Shown piece after piece: positions 1-11,818 of a DNA stretch of 64,000 nt. Both the position numbers and the translations under genes were made by a program. Below the pieces are notes generated by a model, which was given only the letters and a program-made list of their open reading frames with translations, ran no database searches and was not told where the DNA came from. Source of the stretch: Podaxis mareebaensis (lineage: Eukaryota; Basidiomycota; Agaricomycetes; Agaricales; Agaricaceae); assembly GCA_018524725.1 (NCBI GenBank), contig JAEUWP010000135.1:94043-158042 (forward strand), written 5' to 3'. Position 1 is the stretch's first letter. Each line of letters starts with the position of its first letter.

Positions 1-1558
1 ACGCGCTGCCGGTTCAATGCTAATCATGAAACACCAAACCAAAATTTTGGTTAGTCGACAACGTTCACGCTGTCGTAAATGAAAGGAAATGGCGCTGCTT
101 ACCTGAATATAGCGGTTGAGAGCGATACCTGGAGGTTCTGGCGAAACACATCGAGACCGAACGTGGCTATGATGACAGCCGCAACGTGGATGCCACCAGC
201 CGCAGTTTGGATGGCCTGGAATACGAGGAGCATGCAGATAGAGACCAGGGAAGCATACCACGGGACTAATTTGTCGATGACACGCCCACCGATCGGTCCC
301 GTTGATACACCAGCAATGCCGATGAGTCCGAATAGGCCGATCACAAGCCTAATAATTGTGGGGTGAGTGGATGGTAAAGAGGCCTTAGCCCATATCACCT
401 ACGTGGAATAGTTGTATGGTGGACCACCCAACAAGAAAGTCAATGTCACCCAGAAGTTGCTGAAGACAGCGCTCGAACTCAAATTAATGAGACAAGCTTG
501 AACGAGGATAGGTTCAGTCACCGCAAATTTCGCCATTGTCCATAAAATGCTCCAGTACGTCAGGTGTTTGTTTTTCGACGGGTAGTCTGGTAACATGACG
601 TAGCTCCCAAGGAGTACGACGCCTTGGACACCAATGGCGAAGTAGTAAACGACACGCCATGAAACAAACTGCGCGATGATGCCTGACAGAACGCGAGCGA
701 CGAGGATACCAAATAGAAGTCCGGAGAGGACAATGGAGATTGCTGAGGCTCTCCGCTTGTCTGGGGCGAGGTCTGCTGCAAGGGGTATAAGGATCTGAGG
801 TGTAACGGAGACGGCTCCTACTATGAAGGAAAGAACTTCGAAGACGACGAGATCGCTGGTTACAGCCAAGCCGATGGTGAGTGCTGTAGATAGGATCACG
901 GTTGAAAGGATCAGCGGCCTGCGTCGAACGAGGTCGCCTAGAGGTGATATCAACAAAAGCCCTGCTGCGTACCTGGCATAGGGTGAGTGTTTCGAACTAT
1001 TCCTGGGTCTGTTTGGCGCTCACCCTGCCTGGACTAGTGTTGGAACTCTAGGGTGTGACTCAGCACTGGGTTGAAGCAGGAAAGGAGTAGAACGTACTTT
1101 GATATTTCAGAATACGACACCATAAAGTCATTGGAAAGCTGAACTGACGGGAGGTTAGTCTTCCGAAGCACTGAACCTCTCGGAATCGAGGAACGTACTC
1201 AGGAGAGGTTGGCAGTAATATAAGTTGGCGACGGCTATGACATCAATCATCAGACTTTTCATCACAATCCAACCAAAGAAGACCCACTGAATGTGCTGAA
1301 GAACCCGAAGGCAATGTTCAACGCCAACCCGAAATGAAAGGGTTTGGCTGGATCGTAGCGAAGGTGGACGGGTATCGGAATTACACCAAAATCGCGGGTA
1401 AGTTGATGTTTGGCGTTTTCCGGCAGAGTATCGTCGGCTTTCTCCGGGTCTTGCGTGGTAGGCAGTTGAGCAGACAACTCTTGAGCGTCGTGAAATTTTT
1501 CCGAACGACTCATGCCTCCCCTGACGGTCTCTTCAGTGAAAGAGCTGGTTCGCGTCAT
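1..1558 (-). CDS. Major facilitator superfamily transporter, 3' end outside window
   Basis: Predicted multi-pass membrane transporter; substrate unknown. Exons read by eye (minus strand): 1558-1288, 1234-1199, 1143-1098, 1047-1024, 972-403, 348-103 and 19 to beyond base 1; all phases agree. The start ATG at 1558 lies in a good context (CCACCATGA). A polar N-terminus of about 75 residues is followed by the first membrane segment, the family block VANLYYCQPLL, the loop motif ISPLGDLVRRRPL (MFS motif A), and hydrophobic helices up to VDVFRQ-like sequence (LDVFRQNLQVSLSTAIF), then SIEPAAR at the edge. This resembles fungal and bacterial drug:H+ antiporter-like MFS proteins, which have 12 segments; the last few lie off the window. 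The 24-nt exon 1024-1047 encodes VPTLVQAG, a conserved piece, and so is unlikely to be spurious. I see no stop or frameshift. Confidence 0.85.
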
Positions 1559-1610
1559 GGTGGAAGAGAGACAAGTCTGCCGAAAGTTCTCGAGTTGGTG
1601 CCGGCCAGTG

Positions 1611-1920
1611 GGTAGGCATGTATCATCATGCGATTCCTAATCATGGAAGTGTATGTCCTCGCCAAATTTAGCCTTGCCGCCGGCCACGGGTGGGTTGGAG
1701 ATTGAATTGAGGCTTTCGGTCTGTGGCTGTCCAGGTACTATCCGAGGGGTGGTGGTCTTCGGAAATCTTTTGATGTGGTTGAGTCACATATGCTCAGGAT
1801 TTGAGCCCTTCAGACTCCAGGGGCCCGCTATTATGCAGGGATCTACGTGACAAGTCCACTTCACGTGACAAGTGTTTTCGGATAGCTTGCCGATGATCAA
1901 TCTCTCACTTAACCAATGCC
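1611..1920. repeat. Diverged duplicate block, copy 1 (5' flank of MFS gene)
   Basis: This block just upstream of the MFS start is partly repeated at 2939-3190 in the same orientation. Shared landmarks in order: ATGTATCAT, TAATCATGGAAGTG against TGATCATGGAAGTG, GAGA.TGAATTGAG, AGGATTTGA.CCCTTCAGA, ATCTAC, TCACGTG.CA.GT, and GATGA.CAATCTC. The copies differ by many substitutions and by indels, so the duplication is old. No coding potential was recognised. Confidence 0.6.
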
Positions 1921-2938
1921 CGACTAAACTTGTTACAGTGCTCAAGGCGCCTCGAATACAGGAGATGAGAGAATGCGTGGAACTTGGGCTGCCAACCGGA
2001 TAAGATGCTTGATATCGACTGACAAATTATTGGAAAAGTCATCTTAAATGTTAGAAGGATCCTATTCGTCTCTCAGTCATATGTTACATGCCTCTTTAGC
2101 TCGAAGCAATTTACATTATATCCCACGAGTGTCTGGTTTTGTGGTAAAAAGTCAACATTAGACGAGAAATGACAGGGCCAAGGGAGAAGGGAAAGAAGTC
2201 GAAACAGCGGGTTATCGACTAATATTGGTGTAAGTTTGGTGAGAAGTAGGGTGTTGCGGACTAATGTTCAATGTTCAACCTTCGACTGTTATGCTTGGAG
2301 GCATAATTTAATTAACACCTGGGTAGAGCGCGGTGGAACGAAAAGAAAAGTTCGGTTCCGAACGTACCTGATACAGTCTAATTCTTCCATGATTGCCTTG
2401 GGCAATGGCCTGATTCTCGGCGCGTCAAGAATCCTCAGCGACCTTGGCCACCATGTTGGTAATCTGGCTTGCGCACATCAGGCGGGCCCTGTTTCAGATA
2501 GTTTTAAATACATATATTGAGGCACCCTTCACAGGGTGTATCTAGTTTGTGTCACCTTCATACAGTGAGTTGAAGAGTCTGACTTTAGTCGTCCACGCCT
2601 TTTCCCGGGGCCTAGGGTAGGCCAGCGTCTTGCTGGATGGTCCACATAGCAAGAAGTACCCTAGCTTGGCCATGGCTCGTTATCAGCGACGTTGGCTATT
2701 TCTGCCAGACCCTTCGAGGGTGTTGGTGTCGCACCACCGCCAATCGTCTACGATGGTCAGTGAAAATACCACATGTGTTATGGATCATTTCTGCCTGCCA
2801 TTGGAAGAAGTGGTTGTTGGACGAAGGTGTGACAATGCTGTTGGTCATGGTTGCAATTGCTGTCTCCGACTTCACCGCCTCGACCTCGAGTGCTGCAAAG
2901 TCACTCCTGTTTTATGGAACGTCGCGGCCAATCAGCTG
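1921..2938. other. Intergenic, no gene recognised
   Basis: Open frames up to 125 codons occur on the plus strand at 2630-3014 in two overlapping frames, but neither has a recognisable domain, a splice-consistent extension or family-like sequence. I see nothing else assignable here. Confidence 0.5.
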
Positions 2939-3190
2939 GGGAACGGGTATGTATCATGGTGTTGTTCCTGATCATGGAAGTGCCGAGCCACTGCGGCGGG
3001 CACGGGTCAGTTAGAGAATGAATTGAGAGAGCGCGGCTGTGCTACACACGCTAAGGATTTGAATCCTTCAGAGGGCTATTAAGCAGAAGATCTACACCAG
3101 TCATAGCGAAGGAGAGATGGGCAATATCCTCTCACGTGGCAGGTACTTGTCCCTGGATAGTTTACTGATGACCAATCTCCAAACACAATC
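2939..3190. repeat. Diverged duplicate block, copy 2
   Basis: Second copy of the block at 1611-1920; see that entry for shared landmarks. Sequence to the left (2630-2935) does not clearly match the MFS coding exon, so only the flank seems to be shared. This copy lies about 290 bp upstream of the next gene's start, so both neighbouring genes have related upstream sequence. Confidence 0.55.
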
Positions 3191-3481
3191 TAATACTTTA
3201 TATAGAATCCAATACTCGATTCCATTGGCCCATAACCTAACTCAAGTACGCAAGTCTGACCAGGGGTAGCGCAGTAATCTAATACCTGTTCAATCTGCGT
3301 GGTCCTGTTGCTAATGAACGCATGGAAACTGCATCCCGCACTATCTCTCGCAGAACTGCATTGCTGGGACTCGAGTAGCTCCAATTGCCCCACTTCTACC
3401 GAATGTTCTCACAAGAAAACACTGCCGCGAGGCGTAGCTTGGCTCGACGATTCTATGCTGATCTTATCTTGATCTGATACT

Positions 3482-5645
3482 ATGGCTTTGCCGGTCATTG
3501 CTTTGGTTACTTGGGTAGTTTGACTCTACTGCATCAGCGCGGTAGCCGCCCTGGGTACCCCAGCTCCCAAGGAGACTGAGATACTCGACTCTACGGGAAC
3601 ACATGGGCCATATTTGAACACACTTTCCCCCGGTCAACGATCGCTCTTCCATGAAGCCATCAATGCCTTAGATGCGAACTTTGCACCCCCTTTCCTTGTG
3701 CGTATGCCCTCTTTATGATGTGATTTTGAATTGCTGAGGCGAAGAGAGGGCCGGCAGTTCAATTCACCACGCTATTCTGCATGGTATTCTGTCGGATTGT
3801 TAGCCAGGAATAAAGGGAATGATGTGAAGAGAGCATCCACACTCATCCGAAATGCGTATGTCATGAGCCTAGGAATACGACGGAAGTCATAGTGACTTTG
3901 TGAGCAGGATCGATTTCCAGTTCAAAAATCCAGCTCAGCTCTGGTACGGAACTTTTAAGAACGATCCTAATGCTCCGGACCCGGGGCCTTTGTATCCACC
4001 AAGGGCAAGACTTATTGTTATATTTATGGATTGGACATACTCACCCAGATTGTTCTAAAAGATATATGGGTCGTACGATCCGAATGTTGGGTTGTTTGTA
4101 TGCACGTCTTGGATCATCATCATTGAGGAATTTCAGCACCTATTGGATCCAGATTTGGTGGTCTTGATAAAGGAGAGCATGTATAACGCAACCGTAGGCG
4201 ATGGTTATAGGGTTGGGGGTGTCGACATGGACAACCGTAAGCCCGTCCTGTCTTGCACTATCCTGATGCTGGACATCATACCGCAGTCTTTCCGATCTAC
4301 AGCAACCCATGGTAGGAAACCTCTCCAAAATTAGCCACCCGCGCTCATACAAAACAGGTATATGCGCGTTATGGCGGCCACGTACGTTGGGAATATGATG
4401 AGAGACCAAAACATGACGATGTGGGGAGATATCTGGGCTCGGGAAGCGATTCGAGAGTTCGAACGTTTTGACACCTTAAGCGAAGTAGGTTTGCTTCAGA
4501 GGCATTTTATGCGCACTTATATGTGCTCAGTTCAACTCTGGAACATATGCCGGAGTAACGTTATATGCACTTTCGCTTTGGGGGTACATGCCCAAGAACT
4601 CCGTCATTGCACAGAGGGCACCGCAACTGATTTCAAAAATATGGGAAACCCTTGGAAGGTTCTATAACCCAAGCCTCCACACATTGGGTGGTCCTTGGGA
4701 CAGAGCGTATGGGTTTGACATGGTGAAAAACGGACTTTCTTCCGCTTGATACACACACTGAAATCACTCCTGCAGAGGAAATATTTCGCGATCCTCGGCG
4801 CACAAATAACTGGTCTAGTCCGGGGGGTGGGTGCGATTGAGCCAATTCCATCGCCTCTAATTGGGAGCGAGCATTTTGCCGACGTTGCCGCAGCAGTATT
4901 GTAAGCTAGAATTGCAGGCGATGGGTAGCTGGAACGCTAAAAGATTCGACAGGACGACACTGATTTCTAAATTCCATGATCCTCACGTTCCTTCTGCAGT
5001 TCGTTCTAGGCTTGTACAAGGGACGGAGACCCCGCATCTTACAGAGGCTCAGGCAGTATCGCCGCCCTTTGACGACGTGAGGTTCCCCAGAAATTATACT
5101 TCTTGGAACGGGGAAGGGATAAGCGTCGGTGCAATCGAGGTTGACGGACGTTTTGTCGGAGGGGCTGCTACCAGTCCCATGCAATTCGCACCGGCTGTTT
5201 TACTGTGGATGACGCCGGCTGGTCAAGTAGCTTGGTTGGCGGTCAGTATTCTCGAATTAATAGACCGGTGTGGTTCCGCTGACAGCGGGAAAAGCATTAT
5301 GTTTCATCGAGCAGCATATCCGCTCGCGCGAACGCACACAATTTAACTATTGCCTACCCGCCGTCAAGAGCTTTTCCGGAAACTTGGTCTCCTTCGGATA
5401 CCCTCAGTCTTCTTGTATCGGGTATTCCTGGCCACTCGTTGGATCTCGACTTTGGGTCGGAGGGAACTGTGGAGTTACCGGGTATTCGGCTTTCGTTCTC
5501 GGGAAATCTTGCAAGTGGGGCGCAGCGATCCCTTGTATATGGAGCCGCCACGCTGAGCGATCTGGTTTACTATAATCTTACCTATGCGATCCCGGCTGAC
5601 TTCGACGAGGTCCCAGAGGTTGTTATATCTTTCGAGAAGCTGTAA
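3482..5645 (+). CDS. Conserved fungal secreted protein of unknown function, with in-frame TGA in its signal peptide
   Basis: Ten exons fit by eye: 3482-3697, 3758-3855, 3908-4004, 4062-4236, 4287-4311, 4358-4484, 4531-4722, 4776-4900, 4953-5241, 5286-5645; the sum is 1704 nt (567 codons plus stop). From memory it matches a family widespread in Agaricomycetes with landmarks GTHGPYLNTLSPGQR, SYDPNVGLF, GDGYRVGGVDMDN, FDTLSEFNSGTYAGVTLYAL, GGPWDRAYGFDM, ISKFHDPHVP and, at the end, VPEVVISFEKL. No catalytic role is known to me. Residues 1-22 look like a signal peptide (MALPVIALVTWVV then LYCISAVAA), but codon 14 (3521-3523) is TGA. Everything downstream is intact, so this is either a very recent loss, an allele or base error, or the true first exon lies elsewhere. 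The intron at 4005-4061 appears to use a GC-AG donor. No close gene partner. Confidence 0.75.
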
Positions 5646-6298
5646 GATGAGAGCTAAATTTGTAGTGTCGACCGTATCAATTGTTATTTGCTGAGGTGGT
5701 TGGATGTAGGGTCGATAGTTCCAGGGGCGATGAAGCAACAGCAGAATCGGAGGGCGGCTACTTTGACTCAGAAGATGTTTCCCCATCGAAGCCTCCCTTA
5801 ACAGTAGGGCTGGGCAAATCAGTATTAGAAGAAGAGAATTCACCCTTCTCTTGACTACCACTAATACTCATCACCGCAAATGATCATGAGGATGATCCAA
5901 TTTGCTGATGCAGAACAGCCACTACAGCATTGCAGGGGCTAATGACGATCCTTCTTGTCCCATTGGCGTTGTTTCTGGCATGGCCTCGTGGTAATTGCGT
6001 TGATGCGCTTTCGGGAATGGGGTTCGCTACCTTGTGGGGTAATCAGAAACAGAGTGTTTGTGAAACCAAGACATCAACGATATGTATAACTTGTGCACTG
6101 GCCACCGAGAACCGGTTACCGCAGTAGTTGGGATCACTTTTTGGCGTCTTCGCGCAGGCACGTGCTGACGTAACGCGGTCTTTTTGGCCTTGTCTGCGGA
6201 TGGAACAGCCACGGTGATGACAGCCCTGCTGTCGTGAACTGCCTCCAGCCACCAGGTCAAAATCGCGCCCAAGCGGTTTTTTCCTTAACTCCATCACC
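5646..6298. other. Intergenic, presumed 3' UTR and chitin synthase promoter
   Basis: No frame with recognisable protein sequence. The stretch separates the secreted-protein stop from the chitin synthase start and should hold the latter's promoter. I could not pick out a convincing TATA box. Confidence 0.5.
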
Positions 6299-9200
6299 AT
6301 GTCCCATTATCCAGAGGTATGTTTCCGTTGTATGGCGAATGCAACAGCTAATCGCGGGCGCGTCGCAGGCGGATGAAGCTCAACGACGCCACTATAATGA
6401 CGGTTATCCACCGTACTCCATCACGTCCAATCCTTATGAGCAGTACGATCATCAACAACCTTACTCCTCCTCCGCATTGCCAGATCCATTTGCTAATCCT
6501 CCGCCGCACAATCCGTATTCTTCACCACCCCCGCCTCCTACCCTTCATCAATATGGCGATCCCTATGGTGTACCAATGCATACACCCACTCCACCCATGC
6601 ACTCACACTCGCCTCCCGTCATGCCACACTCACCTCCACCGCCCTCGAACTCAATCTTGACGGTTCCTTTCCAAGCACCCGGACCCCCACCGTCCTTAAC
6701 CCCACAATCATCACATACCCCTGGATATCACACCCGTTATGAGCTGCACGACGATGGGGAACAGGACATGCATGATACCGGTGATATACCCCTCCTGCAA
6801 CGTGATCCTTCTCGTAGTTCATACAACATGCCCATGCCTGGGAAATATGAGGGTGAGGGCAACGAGGATGATGCGCCAGAGATCAATATTAGATACGGCC
6901 GAATTCCCCAGCGCGTCCCCCGGCGCTATAAGACAATCAAGCGGGTTGAGTGAGTCGTTCCTAACATGGTAACACGGGATTGAAAGACGCTCATCGCCGT
7001 AAAGGCTCTTCCATGGAAATTTCGTACTCGACAATCCTGTCCCACCGAAGCTGCTGGAAATGTGTCCCAACAAGACGGATCGGGAGTTCACGCACATGCG
7101 ATACTCAGCCGCCACGTGCGACCCCAACGACTTTAAGGATGCAGGGTTCACCTTACGACAGGTGCTACATGACCCACCTCGGCGAACGGAACTTTTCATT
7201 GTCATGACGATGTACAATGAAGACGAGGAACTGTTTTGTCGTACATTCCACGGTGTCGTCAAGAATATTGCACATTTGTGTAAAAGGGACCGAAGCAAGA
7301 CCTGGGGAAAGGATGGTTGGAAGAAGGTTGTGGTTTGTATCGTTAGCGATGGTCGCCAAAAGATCAACTCGAGAACTCTGAGTGTTATTGCTGCGATGGG
7401 TGCCTATCAGGAAGGGGTTGCCAAGGTCCGTTGTTGCTCGCTTCCTTTTTCCACTGGGTCTCATCTTTTCTTAGAACATAATTGACGATAAAGCCGTTAC
7501 TGCCCACATTTACGAGTATACGACACAAAGTGAATTTCTTGTTGATTTGGTTGTTTCCGGTGCTAATTATTCCCCAGTTTCCGTGACGCCCTCTATGAAG
7601 ATTGAAGGCGCTGAGAAAGGAGTAGTACCTGTTCAGGTCATCTTCTGTCTGAAGGAAAAGAATCAAAAGAAGATCAACTCGCACCGATGGTTCTTTAATG
7701 CTTTTGGACCCATTCTTCAACCCAACGTCTGCATTCTTCTCGATGTCGGAACTATGCCTGGCCCCACGAGTATCTACCATTTGTGGAAGGCTTTTGATAT
7801 CAACTCCAATGTCGGTGGTGCTTGCGGTGAAATCGTAGCCCTGAAGGGCAAGTACGGCCAAAACTTGATCAACCCTTTGGTTGCGGCCCAGAATTTCGAG
7901 TACAAGATGTCTAATATCTTGGACAAGCCACTGTAAGTAGTAACGCCATTAGTTCTTCGCATAATCTGACTCTTGCCTTTGCAGAGAGTCCGTCTTCGGC
8001 TATATCACTGTGCTGCCTGGTGCCTTCAGTGCTTACCGTTATATTGCATTGCAAAATGATTCTATGGGAGAAGGACCTCTCCAGAAGTACTTCCTTGGTG
8101 AAAAGATGGTATGTCCTGGTAATTGAAGCCGAAACAATTCCATGGAACTAACTTGGTGTTAGCATGGTTCAGGTGCAGATATATTTACGGCGAACATGTA
8201 CCTCGCTGAGGATCGAGTGAGCAAGCTTCTGTCAGTTATTGTACTGAACTGACCATTGTTCAGATTCTTTGCTGGGAATTGGTCTCCAAACGCGGCGGTT
8301 CCTGGATTCTTCATTACGTCAAGTCCTCCTATGCCGTAACGGATGTACCAGATCAGGTATGTTCCTCAGACGATGATCGAACCGCTCTGAAACTGACCTT
8401 ACTCAATCTAGGTTCCAGAGTTAATCTCCCAACGTCGGCGTTGGCTGAATGGTTCCTTCTTTGCGGCTGTTCACAGCACTTTCCATTTCTATTACATCTA
8501 TCGCTCCTCGCATTCTTTCCTTCGCAAGTTCTGGATCCACGTGGAGATGCTTTACCAACTTTTCAATCTCATTTTTTCTTGGTTTGCACTTGTGAGTACG
8601 ACTTCTATGCACCTCATCCCTGCATGGTCATCGTTTTTGTGTAGGCAAATTATTATATTGCATTCGTGGTCTTGGCATCAGCTATGGCAGGCCTGGTTGG
8701 CGGCAGGGCCATTCAGATTGTTAACACAATCATCAACTACGCCTACCTTGGGCTTTTAATAATGTGCTTCATTCTTTCTTTGGGTAATCGGCCGCAAGGT
8801 TCGAAATGGGGCTATACCGCAGCGTTTATTGGTTTTGGGTTAATTACTATATACATGACGGTGCGTGGAATGGAGGGTTCGTCACCAATTCGTACTCATT
8901 CGACCTGGCCCAGACCTCTGCCTTCATCCTTGCATTCAAAGGCATCCAGGCCGCCGAACAGGATGGACCGCTCACATTCGGGGATCTTTTCACGAACTCA
9001 ATATTCAGGAATGTTGTCCTTTCTTTGTTGGCAACACTTGGCTTGTACATTATTGCCTCCCTTATCTTTGTAAGCCATCCGTTCCGTTGCAGTGAACACC
9101 GCTCACTACCCTGTAGTTCGAACCATGGCATATGATCACATCATTCATTCAATACCTCCTCATGGCTCCTTCATACATTGCTGTGCTTAACGTTTATGCT

Positions 9201-9796
9201 GTAAGTCCTCCATTTTATCCAACCGCTCATGATGAGATCTTACATTTCCGTAGTTCGCGAACGTGCACGATGTTTCATGGGGCACAAAAGGTGACAATAA
9301 GGCTAGCACGGATCTGGGTGTAGTCAAGACCTCTGGTGACAAGAAAGAGGTCGAGGTCACCGTTCCGACGAATGAGAAGGATATCAATGCTTTGTACGAA
9401 GACGCGATCCATGTTCTCAATTCCAAGCCACCGAAGGTTGAGAGCAAACCTGACGCGAGCACGCAGCAGGAGGATTATTACCGTTCATTCAGGACTAAGT
9501 GAGTTGCTGCTTAAACAACCTGATCCTGTGTTGACGGTTGCTATTAGCGTTTTGTTGGCCTGGACGCTGAGCAATGCCTTACTCGCCGCGATCATCATTT
9601 CTACCATTGACGGCGAATCGCCAGCGAACGCTGTCAATGGTTATATGGCCTTTTTGCTCTATTCTGTTGCTGGCCTTGCTTGTGAGTGATTGTTCTAACG
9701 CTATTGCTCAAAGAAGACACTGAAATTCCACTCTTAGTCGTGAGATTCGTGGGCTCAACAACATATATGGTCGTCAGATTATTTGCAGGAGAGTAA
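6299..9796 (+). CDS. CHS: Chitin synthase (division 1 type)
   Basis: Family-2 glycosyltransferase of the plasma membrane that polymerises UDP-GlcNAc into chitin. Fifteen exons: 6299-6316, 6369-6949, 7005-7425, 7475-7529, 7578-7932, 7985-8108, 8163-8216, 8264-8356, 8412-8591, 8645-8860, 8914-9069, 9117-9200, 9254-9498, 9548-9681, 9738-9796; 2775 nt, 924 aa. The first exon is only 18 nt (MSHYPE). Residues 7 to about 200 are a Pro/Ser/Tyr-rich disordered arm. The chitin synthase N-terminal block follows ([26 protein letters not shown]), then the catalytic core with [27 protein letters not shown] (seen as [15 protein letters not shown]), [24 protein letters not shown] and the hallmark QRRRWLNGS. 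About seven hydrophobic segments close the protein, ending in MVVRLFAGE. Length and order suit class I-III enzymes; I do not assign the class. No defect seen. Confidence 0.95.
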
Positions 9797-11126
9797 ATAT
9801 TCGATGGACTTACATACAATGGCGATCTTGCTTTGTTTTCTCTTCATCGTGTATATATCCATTGTTTCGTTCAGACTTTCTGTTGACTTCTTGACATATC
9901 TGGACCCTTATGTTTTTTCACCGATATCTATGCTTTCGTCGCTGACTTTAATTGAATGCTGTATTTATTTATGCTCGAGAAATAGGGGCGTAGGTTGATG
10001 TTGAATACTTAGTGTCGGTACTTTCAGCCCGAAAAATGAAGCAGCCACTGGTGAGTATGAATATCTGCACTGTACCACGACCACCGAACGTATCACGGTC
10101 CTTTTTAATAGCGCCGAGAATAAGAAGTGTCCATAACTATGGAAGAGAACCTGTAAAATTCTTTCAAAAAAAACTGGTGAGCTGCGACCCGCTAGGCAGG
10201 TTTTCCTCGGTTTTTTTTGACCGCGGCGTTCACACAAGGTTTTACGAAGAAAATAGCCCTGAGAAGGGCGGCGAAAGATAATCATTCAGGCGCGCGCTCG
10301 GGAAGTGCCAAAGGAGTGTTTTGGGTGTTTCAGTGAACCCAGGACCGTGGTACGGTTCATAATTGACGAATGGAATGGGCGCGAAGTGTGTAGCGTCCTA
10401 GTTAAGTCCAGTGGCGTGTTGGAGCGGAGTGAGCCGTCATTTCGGCCTCAGGTGTGTATGATGGATATTCACGTCCCCGACACTCACTGACGTTTAGAAT
10501 GATGATTGGATGACCGTTTGCAGTTGTGTCAACCACTCACGGTGACTCGGAGAGCCGGCGTGAGGTAAGTGGAGTGCCAAGTGCCTTCTAGCTTAGCTTG
10601 TGCATCTAGAACACTTCTGGCTGTGCGCATGAGGACGTGCGTGGGCCAAAAAAAAATAGCTGACGCAGTGTGTACACATTCAGCCTTTCGAGTCAAAGGG
10701 TCCGAACTTGGAGGATATTTTCAAGATCCAATGAGAAGATCACGGGCTGCATGATGCACCGTTTTATGAACCCGATTCGAGAAAAAATCAAAGGGATTTC
10801 CGTATTGTCTGTTTCTCGGTTAGGTTTCTCGTGATTGCGAACTGCGAGGGATGACCCTCAGGGACTCTGTTCCGAGTCGTGTAAGTGACATAAGGGGAAA
10901 GAGCTCGGGGAGACGAACATTTTACTCAATGCTACGCCGAAGGCTTGAGGGAAGAGAAATACTTCTAGATGGGGATTCGGAACGGATGACAATCTATCAC
11001 AACTTGCAGCGCTAGTTGTGATGCAAAAGTAGGGTGGGTATCAAGATCAGCGGGATGTTTGGCTCTCACGGACTCGCCAAACAAAGCTCATTGACGTTGC
11101 CCATTGCCCCCTCATCCTCGACCACG
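9797..11126. other. Gene-poor stretch, nothing recognised
   Basis: 1.3 kb with only short frames and no family-like protein on either strand. Position 10669 on contains a run of eight A. I found no tRNA cloverleaf by eye, though a covariance-model search would be needed to exclude one. Confidence 0.4.
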
Positions 11127-11818
11127 ATGATACGGTTCATCCTGGTACAGGTAAGCGACCTCAGGATGTGATTATACATATACGCTGTTATGACGCGAAC
11201 CGAAGAACAGGCAAGGGAAAACTCGGTTATCCAAGTGGTATGTTCCTTACGATGATGATGAGAAGGTCGGGTCTCTTGCTACCTTACAGGGGTATGGACT
11301 GATCTAGATTCCTCAGGTGAGGCTGCGCGGTGAAGTCCACAGGCTAGTGGCACCCAGAGATCAAAAGTATCAGTCGAATTTCGTTGAGGTGTGATTTGGT
11401 TGGCTCAGGCCGGTGACCCTTGCTAATCGTTGTGAATATAGTTTCGCAACTACAAAGTTGTCTATCGACGTTACGCGGGTCTGTTCTTTTGTGTTTGCGT
11501 AGACGCAAACGACAACGAACTGGCTTACTTGGAGGCGATACACTTGTTTGTCGAGGTTCTCGGTGCGCTCGTTTAGTATAACCAAGCCTGAACGGATGCT
11601 CAAACGGACTAGACTCTTTCTTCGATAACGTATGCGAACTAGACCTCGTATTCAATTTCTATAAGGTCAGCCGGATGACAGGAAAGGTATGGGGTAACGG
11701 CTTACATTCGTTTCAGGTCTATGCCATTCTGGACGAGATATTCCTTGCGGGTGAAATTGAGGAGACGAGCAAGGATGTAGTATTGGCACGCCTGGATGAA
11801 CTTGAAAAGTTGGAGTAG
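11127..11818 (+). CDS. APS2: AP-2 complex sigma subunit (clathrin adaptor small chain)
   Basis: Small subunit of the heterotetrameric AP-2 adaptor, which links plasma-membrane cargo to clathrin in endocytosis. Exons 11127-11150, 11206-11265, 11317-11388, 11442-11562, 11613-11665 and 11717-11818 sum to 432 nt, 143 aa; the animal protein has 142. The spliced protein starts [20 protein letters not shown] and continues with [56 protein letters not shown] and [18 protein letters not shown], aligning along the whole length with AP2 sigma. The R-[NS]-x-x-GKTRL opening and NFVEFRN separate it from AP-1 and AP-3 sigma. Exon 1 has only eight codons. The gene is too fragmented for any long uninterrupted frame but is complete and intact. 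Confidence 0.95.

Noticed and set aside
2630..3014. Two overlapping plus-strand frames of 113 and 125 codons
   Set aside because: No recognisable protein features and they run into the duplicated flank block, so probably chance.
4600..5440. Frameshift mutations in the secreted-protein gene
   Set aside because: The apparent frame jumps are all explained by short introns with proper GT-AG ends; exon sum is a multiple of three.
8806..9135. Longer chitin synthase exon reading [18 protein letters not shown]
   Set aside because: This is intron 8861-8913 read through; splicing it gives the conserved [15 protein letters not shown] and the right length.
9797..11126. tRNA or other structured RNA gene
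   Set aside because: No A-box/B-box pair with a foldable cloverleaf found by eye.
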